Assembly (NCBI GenBank): GCA_031213475.1 | Contig: JARUPZ010000024.1 | Coordinates: forward strand, 1,612,001 to 1,676,000 | Origin: Nereocystis luetkeana | Lineage: Eukaryota; Sar; Phaeophyceae; Laminariales; Laminariaceae | Direction of reading: 5' to 3' | Length of the DNA: 64,000 bases | Shown: one piece after another, positions 1 through 11,810 of the stretch | How positions within the stretch are numbered: the first letter of the stretch is position 1 | Layout: each line of letters starts with the position of its first letter | Notes under the pieces: generated by a model | Database searches by the model: none | Told to the model about the DNA's origin: nothing | Seen by the model: the letters and a program-made list of their open reading frames with translations, nothing else | Made by a program: the position numbers and the translations under genes

Positions 1-8
1 GTTCGCGT

Positions 9-407
9 ATGCACAATTTTGTTGTTGTTGGCGTTGGTAGAGCCAGTGCTGGTTGCCTCCCCCCTCATCCCTGGCCCACCAACATGGAACGTGGGTACCT
101 CATCGATCTACTGCTGGATTTAGATCGAGTCTGTGAATTGTCCGCATCCATTCCTGCGTTAGCAAGAGCCAAGCCGTTGCGAGGTTGCGACGCACACACG
201 CATGTTGACACAAAGACCGAAGGAAGGGCTGCAATCTTGAGGCGTCTAAATACGGCAGCAGGGACGGAGGCAGTCCTCTTCTCTGTAATGCGGGTCCTCT
301 CCTTAGCCACAGACAGAGCAGCTGGTGTCCGTCGCGAATCTTCTCGAGTACAACGAGAGAAAGATAACCGCTCTCCCTCGCGACTTGCGACCCCCCTGCG
401 TGCCTGA
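9..407 (+). CDS. Candidate coding frame of unknown function at the left edge
   Basis: An ATG-started open frame of 132 codons at the very edge of the window. Its middle part has a protein-like composition (a leucine and aspartate-rich helix, then mixed charged residues, with YLIDLLLDLDRVCELSASIP near residue 30). I recognise no family. Two other frames over the same stretch are also open, on both strands, so openness alone is weak evidence. It could be an exon of a gene that continues to the left, or chance. A CAG-rich tract follows at about 450-485. Confidence 0.2.
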   Translation: MHNFVVVGVGRASAGCLPPHPWPTNMERGYLIDLLLDLDRVCELSASIPALARAKPLRGCDAHTHVDTKTEGRAAILRRLNTAAGTEAVLFSVMRVLSLATDRAAGVRRESSRVQREKDNRSPSRLATPLRA

Positions 408-1490
408 TACACCGGTAGCCAGTCGGGTAGCAGTTGATACGACCGCTAAAAAACAGCAGCAGCACAGCAGCAGCAGAACACCAGTGCAGCGGTTGAGTAA
501 CACTGCGAGTACTGCTCGTCACTCGGTTTGTAAATCCGCATAAATTTACTCTGCGTGCAGGGGGTTTCGCTCTCCTGCGCTGAAGTAACTAAGAACACTC
601 ACTGGGACTGACTGCTGCTGCGCATATGATAACAATATCACCTTGCTTGTTGGGTGTGCGTTTGGGGTTGGGGCGGAACGCCCGGTTCCTTGTGAGCTAC
701 TGGCCTCTAGCTGGGCGCGTTGTGGTGTGACTTGCTCCCCTATTTATTTATAGGGTCGGAGATGCAAAGCCTTTTCGACACGGAGCAGCCAGAAGATCGC
801 GGATGTGGTGTGGCGCGCAATAATCTTTAAACCCCGAACCAATAACCTTGAAGTAGTGTGCTGTGCTGCTTGTTTATAATCAGCTACTAACTGCTGCTGT
901 ACAACCACCGCTGCTGCCGCTGATGTGCCTGCTTGCATATATTCGGTCGGCGAATACACACGTAAAGATTCCCTTGCTACTTCCCTCTCATTCCTGGAAT
1001 ATACCAGAGTTACCGGTGTTGCACTCCTGTGTACCGTTTCCCTGCTGTGCTGCTGCATACCGATACTGCAATGATGCATGACAGGGCAGAGGGGTTGAGA
1101 TAATCCACCGCCTGCACACACAAGCGCGGGGTCGTCATTTTGTATCACATCCTTGCACATCCTACACACAACACACATGAAGGATTGAATTGAAACCCGT
1201 GCGCCCGTGAAAAAGGGGAACCGCACGACCCCGCACCCTTCTCCAGGCTGGTACAGGGTACTCAACAGAGCACTTCTTTCTGCACTGCTGGCTGTGTTTT
1301 ATACCACAGGCAAAAATAAAGCAACCTCCCTTTTTGCTCCTCGGGCCAGTCACCAGTCACCAACCCCCCCTGCCGACACCTTTTTTTTTCACGAGTATTC
1401 TCCGGGCATCACGGCATCACAGATAGTCTCTCCTCTTGGAGTTTCGTGTGTACCAGCGTATGCGTTTGTTGTTCATCCCACCTTCCTTCA
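408..1490. other. No recognised gene
   Basis: Mixed-composition DNA with short CAG/CTG runs and poly-T tracts. The overlapping open frames here are short and unsupported. I see no named element. Confidence 0.5.
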
Positions 1491-1680
1491 CAATTCGATG
1501 CGAGTCGACGAGGGAAGAAAAAGGCTGAAATCTTCTCGCGATAAAAATGAAGGCACGTACCCCGTAGCGGGAAGGGGGTAGAAGAGCCTGCTATGTGACC
1601 CCGGATCTGAGTTACGAGTTGGAAGGAGAGGGAGAAGAAGATGAGCGAAGATAATAAATGGGATGAGCAAAAAAAAATAA
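1491..1680 (+). repeat. SINE-like repeat S, body only
   Basis: Starts near TTCGATGCGAGTCGACGAGG and ends in an A-rich stretch. The same body recurs at 24028-24232 (reversed), 31492-31705, 59609-59790 and 60008-60290 (reversed). The shared core holds CGCGATAAAAATG, GGCACGTACC and GTGACCCCGGATCTGAGTTA. This copy lacks the tRNA-like head seen at 60290-60375. Confidence 0.75.
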
Positions 1681-2061
1681 AAATAAAATTGAGCTGCTCC
1701 TTTATTTCCTGGTATTTTTTTTGTGTGCAGTTACGTACGTGGGCGACGTACAGGTAGTACGTACCCTGGTACCTGGTAGTCTACAGCGTAGCAGCCAGTT
1801 ATTTACTGGTATTCAATGTGTGTGGCGCCCTTTTTTCTGGCCGCCCCTTTTTTTTTCACGACTCCTGCACGCAACCTTCCAGCAAGCCAGCAAGTAGTTA
1901 TCGCAACGCCACTACTTGTTTCCCCCTGTGCAACAATTGCAGTCTACTGCGCGTACTCGTGTAAAAAAAACTTCCTGATGTTATTTATCTCGGTTCCTGT
2001 TGTTTACGTCGTATCCTGCGTGTACGCACTCGTTCGCATGATACATGTATTATTAATAATA

Positions 2062-2166
2062 TTACGGGGGACCATATTAAATTGGACCTATGGTATACAT
2101 AAAAACCTATACATTTGACCATTTTTACTAACAATATTTGGTCCTATTAACTATGGTCCCCCGTAA
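2062..2166. mobile_element. MITE M, 105 bp, TA target duplication
   Basis: Terminal inverted repeats of about 28 bp starting TTACGGGGGACCATA, flanked by TA on both sides. The interior is AT-rich. Three more full copies lie at 11706, 14522 and 36462. The size, the TIRs and the TA duplication fit a non-autonomous Tc1/mariner-like element. No transposase is present in the window. Confidence 0.8.
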
Positions 2167-3410
2167 TAGTATGTGTTTGCATGTTGTAGTATGTGTTTCC
2201 ATCGTTTGGTTTGCTCGGTGCGTACCCGACCCATCTACCCGTAGACGTACATGCTGCATGCGTATGTGTGTGATCTCCACGCTATCTATTGGGAATACAC
2301 AAGAGAAAAAAATGACGATAGGAAATGGTCATCACAGCAACGGCCACTTCGTGCGTGAGCACCATATTTTACGTGATTGGGGGATGATCCAGAGTTTGGT
2401 GTCCGAGTTACCCTGTGTGTGTGTACACGGTAGGGGTCGTATGGCTTTGGCGCAACGCGGTGCTACCCGTACAGCTTGGCGTGGTTGACAGTACTACCAA
2501 AACTGTCATTGTTTCGGCCGCTGTCTCGGGGTCCTAATGGTGGTTACCAGCCAGGTAAACCGTGCTTGCTACCCGTCCGTGGACAGCAGTGTACTTTTTT
2601 TTTCGAAGTGAGATTTTGTGAGGCCCCCCGCCCTTTTTTCCCGTATTTCGCCCTCACCTGCGCGCTTACTATGACAGCCGTACAGATTTGTTCCATCTGA
2701 GGTAAATTATCCCAACGGCGTCTTTGGTAAACGGCGGCTCGTTGAACGCCGACACCGCGAGGTGCGATCAACCACGCGCTACGTGCAGACAGCAGTACGC
2801 CTACACCGTGTGCCCCGTGCCTCGTACCCAGAGGAGGGGTGGTGAAATGAATAATACAAAGGGAACTATTCACAGTTCACATGTACAGCAAAATATTTTA
2901 CAGCTTTGCTACTGCTGTACAGCAGTAGAGTACCGCTCGGTCCCAAAATGTAAAGACCGTTTAGATACAATAGTAGTACGAGATAGGTCCTTGTTTTTCG
3001 GTATGATATGATGATATGATGCTCGTTCGAGTCCGAGGCGTGACGAGGGGCGTGACAGCTATTTTATTAATATTAATAATAAATCCGTCGACTCTGTGTC
3101 ACCTGCTGGCAGAATCATTCATACTTCATACATCTTCGAGTACCGAAGAACGTTCTCGTATAAGGTCGTAGCCTTACGATCAAAGTTTGTATTGCTAGGT
3201 CGCTATTGATAATAGGACCCTCTCTCCGTCCCTCCCTGCCCATGAGACATGTTGTTGGCTGTACAGGGTTCAACGCCCTGCTCATGGAGCAGGGTGTTAC
3301 AAGCTCTACAGAGTACAACAGGAGTATATACGTGCATGGAATAGGACACACTGTTGCGGTTTGGTCCTTGCATTTCGTACAATAGGTATATAACAGGATA
3401 GTTCATACTT
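2167..3410. other. No recognised gene
   Basis: Contains several TAC...GTA micro-palindromes (for example the overlapping pair at 2910-2927) and an AT-rich patch near 3065. The open frames over 2138-2700 have no recognisable domain. Confidence 0.5.
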
Positions 3411-3502
3411 AACCCTCTTAGGACCCCAGTCCCGTTTTGGGGACAAACTACTTATGATTAGACTGAATTGTCCCCACATATGGGAGTGCGGTGCTAAAGG
3501 TT
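3411..3502. repeat. Hairpin element H, diverged copy
   Basis: Left arm AACCCTCTTAGGACCCCAGT; the right arm is shortened around a GTCCCCACATATGGG core. Pairing of the arms is imperfect. See the copy at 32304 for the full description. Confidence 0.7.
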
Positions 3503-3836
3503 TACCTGGTACCTGGTAGGAGTGTAGCGCTCGCCGCTGAGCACATTTTCTTGATGGCACTTTTTTCAGCGTCCCTCAACAAGTGAGCCTCATGCTTTTA
3601 CTATTAATATAGTAATAGGTACGATAGGCTACTGTTTAATACTATCTGGTTCGGGCCTTACACTGCACCGCCGTGTATGTTATTTAGTATGTACGTAGCC
3701 TCCTTTTGTCTCCCAGGTGTTGACCACCAAGTCCAGGCTTGACGAGAGAGAGGTTCCTCCTTGAGGCGTGGTCGTTGTTTAGTCCTTGTCAGTATCAGAT
3801 TAGGCAAGACAGGGCTACGAGTACGCACTCGTGTTG

Positions 3837-3938
3837 ACCCTTTTAGAACTCCAGTCCGGTTTTAGGGACACACAACTCAAATTTCAAGTAATTTGTCCCC
3901 AATTGTCCCCAAAACGAGACTGCAGTCCTAAAAGGGTT
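3837..3938. repeat. Hairpin element H
   Basis: Full copy. The right half carries a duplicated TTGTCCCC, also seen in the copy at 25545, so these two may be a subfamily. Confidence 0.85.
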
Positions 3939-4147
3939 ATATAGGTGAGACGAAGTCAAACGCGCCGCACACACGAGTGGAAGGGATCTCCTTTTTAACC
4001 CTGCACCGACTTCTCTTGTGCGTCCCATCTTTCGCGCTTTGGAAACGCTGCCGGTTCGACAAGTGCGCCCCCTCTCCTTCTTATTGGCTCTTTTGTCCAT
4101 TTTTTTCTTGTGTGCCCTGCTTTGGTTTCCAGCCAGTTATCGGAATC

Positions 4148-4195
4148 ATGACTCCACCGGCCGGCGCCGACGACGAACCACCCCCCAAGTCAAAG
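4148..4195 (+). CDS. Candidate first coding exon, 16 codons
   Basis: A pyrimidine-rich tract and TTTCCAG lie just upstream of an ATG. The 16 codons read MTPPAGADDEPPPKSK, with GC-rich third positions, and end at AAG|GTTCCC, a weak but possible donor in phase 0. It could be the 5' coding exon of the ankyrin gene that starts to be recognisable at 12883, but nothing in the sequence proves the link. The frame also stays open for 19 more codons past the donor. Confidence 0.2.
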
Positions 4196-4387
4196 GTTCC
4201 CACCTCCCAAATGAGACGAGAACTTTATTTTGTTATTATCTTTCTGAAATTATGAAATTGTATCGCATGTGTACAATAAATAAAAAAATGCATACCAGTA
4301 CGTGCGTGAAAGTTTTTTTTACAAGAACAGAAATCCACACTCGAAAACACGTGAAAATATGATGTGCACTTTGCGCTTTGCACCCCC

Positions 4388-4480
4388 AACCCTTTTAGGA
4401 CTGCGGTCCCGTTTGGGGACAAACCACTCAAATTCTGTGCAGTTTTCCCCCAAATCGGGATCGCGGTCCTAACAGGGTTT
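4388..4480. repeat. Hairpin element H
   Basis: Full copy with arms CCCTTTTAGGACTGCGGTCC and GATCGCGGTCCTAACAGGGT. Confidence 0.8.
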
Positions 4481-4880
4481 TAGAGTTAAGTTTCTCGTTT
4501 TCCTGAAAATTACTTAAAGTGTACGGATCCCCCGAAGTGTCTTGTGGCCAGGAATTGCTCCTTCGTGGGCGGAGGGCAGAACAAAATCAAAACCCGCTTT
4601 ACACCAGACAGCAGTATACAAGGTATGACGCGAAGATGAATATTTGTTCATAGGGCAAGATGATGAACCTATCTTGCGTGCTTCCTACCCCCACCGAGCA
4701 TCTCCTATCTCCCGCTGCTGGTAGTCGCATTCACCCGACGGCCCATCAGCAGTCTTCCCTTGTGATTGCCCCATGGGCCATGCGTGCTTGAGCAAGTCAG
4801 TGGCGAAGGGTTGGCAGTGAATCTTCCTCAAGGTACTGCTGCTATTAATATACCTGGTAAGATTTATGCACTTTTTTATC

Positions 4881-4970
4881 ACCCTCTTGAAACGGCAGTC
4901 CCGTTTTGGAGACAAACAATTCAAATTCGAAGTAGGTTGTCCCCAAAAGGGGACTGCGGTACTCAAATAT
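4881..4970. repeat. Hairpin element H, worn ends
   Basis: The inner arms pair well (CGGCAGTCCCGTTTTGGAGA against CCCCAAAAGGGGACTGCGGT). The outermost 8 bp on the right have decayed. Confidence 0.8.
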
Positions 4971-7900
4971 TGCTTACTACAATCGGCTCGGTCAGCTTGC
5001 ACAGCAAGCAGTAAAAAAAGTATTTTTCCAAATCTCCACGCCACCACATCTCGACCCGGCTGAGCACCCCAAAGTCTTTCCAAGCACGGCATCGAAGCCG
5101 GCCGAAGCCCAAGCAAGCACAGCATCCGAGCACCGGTTACTGGAGTAGGGGTTACGGTTCGGATCGGGTGGATCGGCTTTAGGCGCACGGTCGTATCCCT
5201 CGTACCGGTATCTATGATGGTGTGATCCCACGCCTCGCTTGGTCGCGATGCCCCTCCCCCCGATTGCACCTTACACCCCCTATCCCCCACCCCCCTATGA
5301 TACTCGTATCATGACCCAAGTTGATGGCGATTGGGTATGGTTCTGTTTCTGTAGTAGTGGGCTGAACATGATCGGACCTTACGTTCCACCAATTTTAGAC
5401 TCCATCTTATGGTGTACCATCATATCTTGTTTTGATGGGTGTGTGTGTGTACTTGTCGGACGACTTGGTTACCCAGCGGGAGTTGCTACATGTCAATCTA
5501 AGCCACGCCGAAATGTATGCGCGCTGTTTGTGCCGCAATGGAAGCCAGTCAGATACCCATATTTCCATGGCGTTCTGTTGCTTGGACACTTTGCGTGGTG
5601 TACATCGGTACATGATTGTTGGTACCTCTGGGGGAGGCGGGCATGATGCCTGGTCGCTTATCCCACTGACTGCTGTCGCCTTATCCCCCCGGGTACAGCA
5701 CCGTACACGGTTCCGCCCCGAACTACTGCTGTTCTAGAGATTGTAATTCGAGCTGTTTATGTGTTCGGGCGAGATGAATATGAATAGGATCGTATCGGAA
5801 ATTGATCCAACTGCCGGTAGGGTCGACGCCATATTCATACCAGAGTAAATCCACACCGTCCGGAAATGTAAGGACCCGGCAGTATTTATACACGGACTGC
5901 ACTGTATTGTGGCGATGAGTTAATATGAGAACAACAACAATATTCAATATTTAATACCTGGTACCTAGAAGGCCTTTATATTTCAGGAGAGAATTTTAGG
6001 AGTTTGACTACGTCAACGTGGAGACCTTTCGCCCTACTAGATCAATGTACTGGCTGGTACATTGCGGTAGAGTTTGGAGGCACGGCGGCAAGAGTATCGG
6101 GTACCAGGTATCGGGTGCTGGTATGCAGGTTTAAGAACATTTTTTTGGCATTTTGACTGCTGCTGCTGCTGCTGCCGCGGCGTCTTTGCCACCTCCGGTC
6201 CCCATCGAACCACCACACCACAACCAGGCAGCGCTGCCGAGGAAAAGTCGTATCTTGTCTGGTATTATTCTGTAAGGGTGGCCATGGCGGTACTTCCATT
6301 TTCTAGCCAGCGAGGGAAAGCGGTGGGTAGCCGTCAGCTGTCGGCACTGCTGTATACCTAGCATGTACGATCATGAATTTATGAAGGCGAGTGTCTTGGA
6401 AGTAACATGCGCAGTTTACATGGCGAAATAAATCAAGCTGTCACGTGCTGAGAGCGTCTATTCTAGCGGGGGGGGGGGGAAGAGTAAGTCGACTGGGGAA
6501 GAAAGGGCTGATTTCTCCTCGCGACAAAAATTGCGTGTTGCACAATTATACTGTTGTTGTCTGCTATTAATAGTCTCCTTTTTGCTTCCCTGGTGTCCGC
6601 AGTGGTGGAGTGCGTATGCTTGTTTTTTGTTTTTTGCCTCTGTTTTTACTTGAGGTATTTCTTCCACTCCAGAGTTATTGGAGCCTGTCCTGCGACCACG
6701 GACTGCATTGAATTGTGAGTTAATGTGAGAACAACAACAAACAAACATCTGAAAGCACCAGCCGGAAAGCACGATGCACTACCATGAATTTTGCTTTATC
6801 TGTCTTGAGCGCGAGACGTCATGTTATGATACCGTATACCGAGTACCCGGTAGTATCGTATGATATGTACAGAGTGCAGAAATCATACACGTCATACATT
6901 ACACAACTTATGAATATCATACTCGTACGCGCTACGCACACATGCTGGTGTCGAAACGGCGGTACAATGCGCTGCCCGCCCCCCTTGGTTTCGAAGCGTT
7001 TGTACTAGGCATGGTATACGCAAAGACGCCATATGAGGGTGTTGACTTCCCGACAGCATCGAACGTGTGGCAGCATCGAAAGCAGGCAGAATCAGATTTG
7101 GCAAGATTGCTCTTCAGCGTGTACCAGTACAAGTCAGTAGTATAGTATTGATACTACGTGGCGCTGGACGATTGGCGCATTATGAGCTCGATGCACCCTT
7201 TGCTTGCCCTTCGGAGATGAGCAGCAGCTGCAAACGCATTAAATGTGGCGGCGCGCGGCGGAACACTTGGCAGAACACAGCTACCGCCGTGCCGTAGAGG
7301 CACATGACCTCGTATACTCGTGCAGTTATAGCGACTACGTACAGCAGTAACCTGTGGCACGATGTGCAGCGGCTATTGAATAGATCTACTTGGACTGTAG
7401 ACTGCGACACGGAGGCCGGAGGGCTACCGCGCCGCCGCTAGGCGACGGCAGTGGCATACACTATGTGGCATACACTATGTGTACATGCATGTACAGGTTA
7501 TATATATATATCATATATATATGCCAGCGGTAAACATCAAGCACATCAAAGCAGTTGCTTGTTTTTTTTCTTCTTTGTCAAAAACCTGAATCAACGTTCG
7601 GCTGTGGAGGCTGAATACTCCCTTCTTTCACGTTTCGCCTCTCTTTAGACATGCAACGAGGCTCATTCCTTGACTTGCACTATGATATATACCAGGTATG
7701 TGGGCATGTGCTGACATACGGAGACTGGAAGCAGGTCAGCGACGTAGTTACAGCTACGTACTTGCACATGAAAACCCCCCCCAGAGATTGCGACCTGCTC
7801 TGTATCTGGGGTAAAACACAGTCAGTATTAAAACAGCTACGTACTATGATATATGTGTATATATACGTAAGAAAAACATGCTGATGTTTATGGCTGACAG

Positions 7901-8150
7901 GGGAATTTGGAAGCCGTTTCTACGTATAATATTGATAGTGTTTTTTTGTCCACGGTAGAAAACATACTTTCCTAACCAAAAAATCCAGTCCGGGCCAGCC
8001 GTCCTCTTTTTCTATTTTTTCATGTGATGCGACGATTTGGTGCCCTGCATACTGCACACCCAGTGTCCCATGCTGATCCTGCACGTACGATATGTACAGA
8101 CAAAAAACAGCACTGAAAAAAACCCCAGCACGTCTAGTAGTAGGATGAGC
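4971..8150. other. No convincing gene; one GC-rich island
   Basis: At 6150-6250 a (CTG)n run leads into a Pro/Ala-rich open stretch reading SLPPPVPIEPPHHNQAALPR. It could be an exon fragment, but I found no good acceptor. At 7499-7522 there is a TA dinucleotide run. The rest shows only scattered micro-palindromes. Confidence 0.4.
6480..6535 (+). repeat. Fragment of SINE-like repeat S
   Basis: Matches the start of the S body (GTCGAC, GGAAGAAAGGGCTGA, CTCGCGACAAAAATTG) and then ends abruptly. It follows a poly-G run. Confidence 0.55.
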
Positions 8151-8440
8151 TTTTCAGGGAAATACGTAAAAAAATCGAGAGTCGTTACAGCAGTATACTG
8201 AAGTTAGTGTACATCGCACCCATGCTCGACTATAAAACCCAGCCTGGGAGGCACAACGAAGCTTGTCAAGGAATGGCACAGGCCGACGCCAGCGAGTTTT
8301 TCAGGCAAATACGTCAGAAATTCCCTAGTCGTTTTTACAGCAGTATCCTGTAGTTTGTGTACAACCCACCCATACTCGACTACAAACCCCAGCCTGGAGC
8401 AGGCAGAAAGAAGCCTGTCGAGGGAATTTCACAGGCCGAG
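8151..8440 (+). repeat. Tandem duplication, two units of about 147 bp
   Basis: Both units run from TTTTCAGG.AAATACGT through TACAGCAGTAT, CTCGACTA.AAACCCAGCCTG and CACAGGCCGA. They differ at roughly one base in five, so the duplication is not recent. Confidence 0.75.
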
Positions 8441-8755
8441 GTATTGACTCCTTCGAAACCCCCGAAATATTCCCCAAAACAATGGTTGATCACGTTTGGT
8501 GCTACCATCTGCACTGCTGTCTACGAGCAGCGTGAGAGAGAGAGCCCAGCGGGATAAGGATCGTGTTTGCTACAATACCCCTTGCTGTACGACTCGTTGC
8601 ATTTCAACTCGGGACTCGGGACACCCAAATTGATTTTTGACATCCCCCAATCACTTGGGTATTTGGCCGAGATGCTGTTGTCAATACTTCTTTATTGTCA
8701 TTTTTTCCTTTATTGTCATTTTTTCCCCCCTCTGAAAGTCCCAAGAGAGTTATAA
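8441..8755 (+). repeat. Dispersed repeat K
   Basis: Shares blocks with 30060-30310: CCCAGCGG.A..GGATCG.GTT, GCTACAATACCC, TGTACGACTCGTTGCAT, CTCGGGAC, CATCCCCCA, TTTTTCCCCTCTGAAG and CAAGAGGGTT. It contains a doubled TTTATTGTCATTTTTTCC. Its nature is unknown. Confidence 0.55.
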
Positions 8756-8904
8756 GCCGACCCTGCTCCCGCTTGGGACCCTGGTCCACGCCGATCTGAT
8801 CCCACCCGGCCCTGAGCCCTCCATAGCAGCCTCTCGGGGATATAGTTGGTCGCCGACAGGTGCCCACCAAGCACCCTGATCCCACGTCACTAGATCTGAT
8901 AGAC

Positions 8905-9070
8905 GGGTCCCTCTATAGTGCCGGTGTGCGCCAGCCAACAACACCGGCACTACAGCGGCAACCGGCACTACTCCGTGCAGTGCAACGCTGGTTAATCCCA
9001 TCCGTGCCAAGCGAGTTGGCAGGCACTTTTGCGGCAACCGGCACTTCAGAGGGGCCACGGCTCGTATTAC
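8905..9070. repeat. Repeat T, GTCCCTCTATAGTGCCGG family
   Basis: Carries GGTCCCTCTATAGTGCCGG, then AACACCGGCACTACAGCGGC and further inverted copies of the same words. Related copies lie at 16966-17135 and 43462-43555. The facing GTGCCGGT and ACCGGCAC words could fold. Confidence 0.65.
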
Positions 9071-9244
9071 AGTGTGTACCTGGTAGTGCACCTAAATCGG
9101 GGGTTTCCAAGCAAAATGGCCGGAGCACAAACGGGAGTGACACTAAAACTACTAACTGTAGTATATTAGGGGGGCAAATTACAAATTACAAACAATACGT
9201 GGAAATACAGAGTATTGTGTGTGTGTTTTGCAGCAGTATACTTC

Positions 9245-9337
9245 ACCCTTTTAGTACGGCAGTCCCGATTTGGGGACAAATCAGTCTAGTTCCAAGTGGT
9301 TCGTCCCCAAAACGGGACTGCAGTACTGAAAGGGTGA
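9245..9337. repeat. Hairpin element H, well preserved
   Basis: The arms CCCTTTTAGTACGGCAGTCC and GGACTGCAGTACTGAAAGGG pair with few mismatches around a CCAAGTGG centre. Confidence 0.85.
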
Positions 9338-11167
9338 ATAAATACTCCATCACGTGTGTTACGTGCCTCGTGTGTGTGTCACACGTAGATACACAACAGA
9401 GAGGCGAAGAACGGCCGCTACATTCTACGAAGGCTCCTTACTCTCACACTCGAGCACTTAACCCCTCTCCTCATCCCTAGCTCCAGAGGCGGTACATCAA
9501 GTGCAGGCAGCAGCAACAACAACCAGTCTCGGTCCCACTTCGTGCGTACCTGACACCCTGGTAGTATTTTTCGACTGCGGTGTTACGAGGTGTGGCGTTA
9601 TCACATCACACGATCACACCAGTTCCATCGTAGAGATAGTTTATCATGTTGATATCAGAGGCCAACACCTGGTATGTATTTGTGCTCTCGTTTTCGCAGT
9701 TCGTAGCTGGAATGATTCTTGTCAGGGAGTATTATGTCACTATATCGCAGTCACTAATATTATGTCAACCGTGAGTCTGTGCTATTAATAATACGGTGCA
9801 CCCGTTCTGCACGCATACACCACACAGCGCACGGAACATGTATCTCAACTTTCGAATCTTTCGTATTATTACTCTGCTGTACTCGTACTGCATGCGTTAA
9901 CCGCACAGCACACAGAACAGGTATCAACTTTTTCAGAAGCGAGGCAGTAGGCGGTGAGGCGGTGACAGCAGTAGAGCGTGGCAATTGCATTCGTGGTAAC
10001 TTCAACTATGTACTTGCAGTAATTAACTGTACCGAGTGTGATCCAAGAACCAGAACCGGGCGAGTCGACTCTTTCAAGTCTGTTGCCGCGCGCTACAGGA
10101 TACCTGGTGCCTTGTTCCGGTATACTGTCCATTGACTGTATGATTCCGGAGGGTGTACAAATACACTCGTTAGGCATACGTTACAACTATGTTGATTATA
10201 TAGGGCACAGAGCATACAGGCATGCGTTTATGCGGTCTACATGCACAGCGACCAGATTGCCGTGTGCGGAGAATTAGGAAGCGAAAGACCCGCCGCAAGC
10301 CACCGCATGGAGGCGCGCGAATGCCCGAAAATTACGCTGCGTTCGATGCGCGCAAAGGTTTAAAATGCCGAAATAAAGGCTCGAAGTACCCCTACACCAA
10401 GATGTTGTACGTATGTAGCTCTCGTTCTCATGGCTGTGAGGCGGCTTACGACTACTGTAATGGGCCCACGCCTAGTTCTTAGTGGGGTGGTGGAGTACGC
10501 CAAGTATCATAGCTGACTTGGTTGCGTGGCGAAGTCTATAGCCAAGTACCGCATACATAGCCCTCAAGGTAAAATACGCCCTCTGACGGATTTCCATGCT
10601 GATTTTCTTGACCACGGATAGGGTGCAACTGCCGAGCGATGGAGCTATGGAAGCATCTCGAACGAGATTATTTCCAAAGTCCGGAGCCACCAGTTTGATT
10701 GCGCGTACGTGCCCCCCCCCCTCCCCTTTAGAAGGAAGTGGGCTCCGAAATTCATCCCAAGCGGCGTGTTGTCTTGCGTGTTGCCAACATACGGTAACTG
10801 ACTTACTGCTGCAGCTTTCATCAATAAAACACACCCCGTTGAAGCCACGAACGCACGCGCCCGTCAGGTACAAAAAACGCAAAATTCCGCGAATTTCCAA
10901 TCCCAGCTACCTGTACCAATACCTATAAATATGCGCCTGGTTCTCTAGGTAGACTATTATACCAGGTATGTATACGTACAGACATCGAATACATCGCGCA
11001 AAATATGCATGTAACACGTAAAAACGCGCACACGCTCGCGTTCGCAAACCCACTCGCCGTTTCGCAAAAATCTTGATCATTAGCGGCATTTAAATATTAG
11101 CCCCTGGTAGGAAATGCCTTTCTTTACCTATACTGAAAACTTGTACTTTTTGACCCGCCGGACGGAG
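9338..11167. other. No recognised gene
   Basis: Two similar words about 110 bp apart (CACACAGCGCACGGAACATG at 9821 and a diverged copy near 9903) indicate a small local duplication. A poly-C run lies at 10710. No exon with convincing splice sites was found. Confidence 0.45.
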
Positions 11168-11536
11168 ATGAAAGTGTTTCACCCCCCCCCTGTATTGACA
11201 ACATGGAAACAACGTATTGAGCGCCCAGCTGTTGGAGGTGTCTTTATTAGCAGTAGGAACGGTGCTCCGCCTCGAAAGGGATGCGTGATCAACGGTCAAA
11301 TGACCATGGCAAGCAACAAACGAGCATGCTGCCCACCCCCCCCCCGCTGTACTTCATGCGACTCGCCGGGCACCTCACGGCGCTTCGCGCTTGGTGCAAG
11401 CAATGCCTGCCTGGTCGGTGGAAACCCCCCATGCTCGTCCCGGCATTGTAGGGGTGCGAGGGTCTATAGTCATACGACTACGGCCATGCTTGAGATCGAG
11501 TACATCTCTCCTATGGAGTACCCCCCCCCCCCCTAC
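11168..11536 (+). repeat. C-tailed repeat family P, two parts
   Basis: The first part (to about 11334) shares GAGCGCCCA.CTGTTGGAGG and GGTGCTCCG.CTCGAAAGG with 22270-22390. The second part shares TTCATGCGACTCGCC, CGGCGCTTCGCGCTTGGTGC, CATACGACTACGGCCATGC and a C run with 19233, 25672 (reversed) and 61525. Both parts end in poly-C. Confidence 0.75.
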
Positions 11537-11705
11537 GCGCTGTATTGACGGCTTCCAAGATTTGCGATTGCCGTTCGTGGGTGGTACACCGTTCGCAGTT
11601 TTGACCTACTTTTCGTGAAAACGGGCGCCGTCCACACGTTTTTCTTTGCCATTATTAATAATTGCCGTAACACCATCACTGATAAACAGCCAGCGGCTTG
11701 TTGTA

Positions 11706-11810
11706 TTACGGAGGACCATAGTTAACAGGACCTACGGTATACATAAAAACCTATATGTTTAACAATTTTTACTAACAATATTTGGTCCTGTTAACTATGG
11801 TCCCCCGTAA
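11706..11810. mobile_element. MITE M, best preserved copy
   Basis: TIRs TTACGGAGGACCATAGTTAA and TTAACTATGGTCCCCCGTAA with TA on both sides. It matches the 2062 copy along most of its length, in the same interior orientation. Confidence 0.85.
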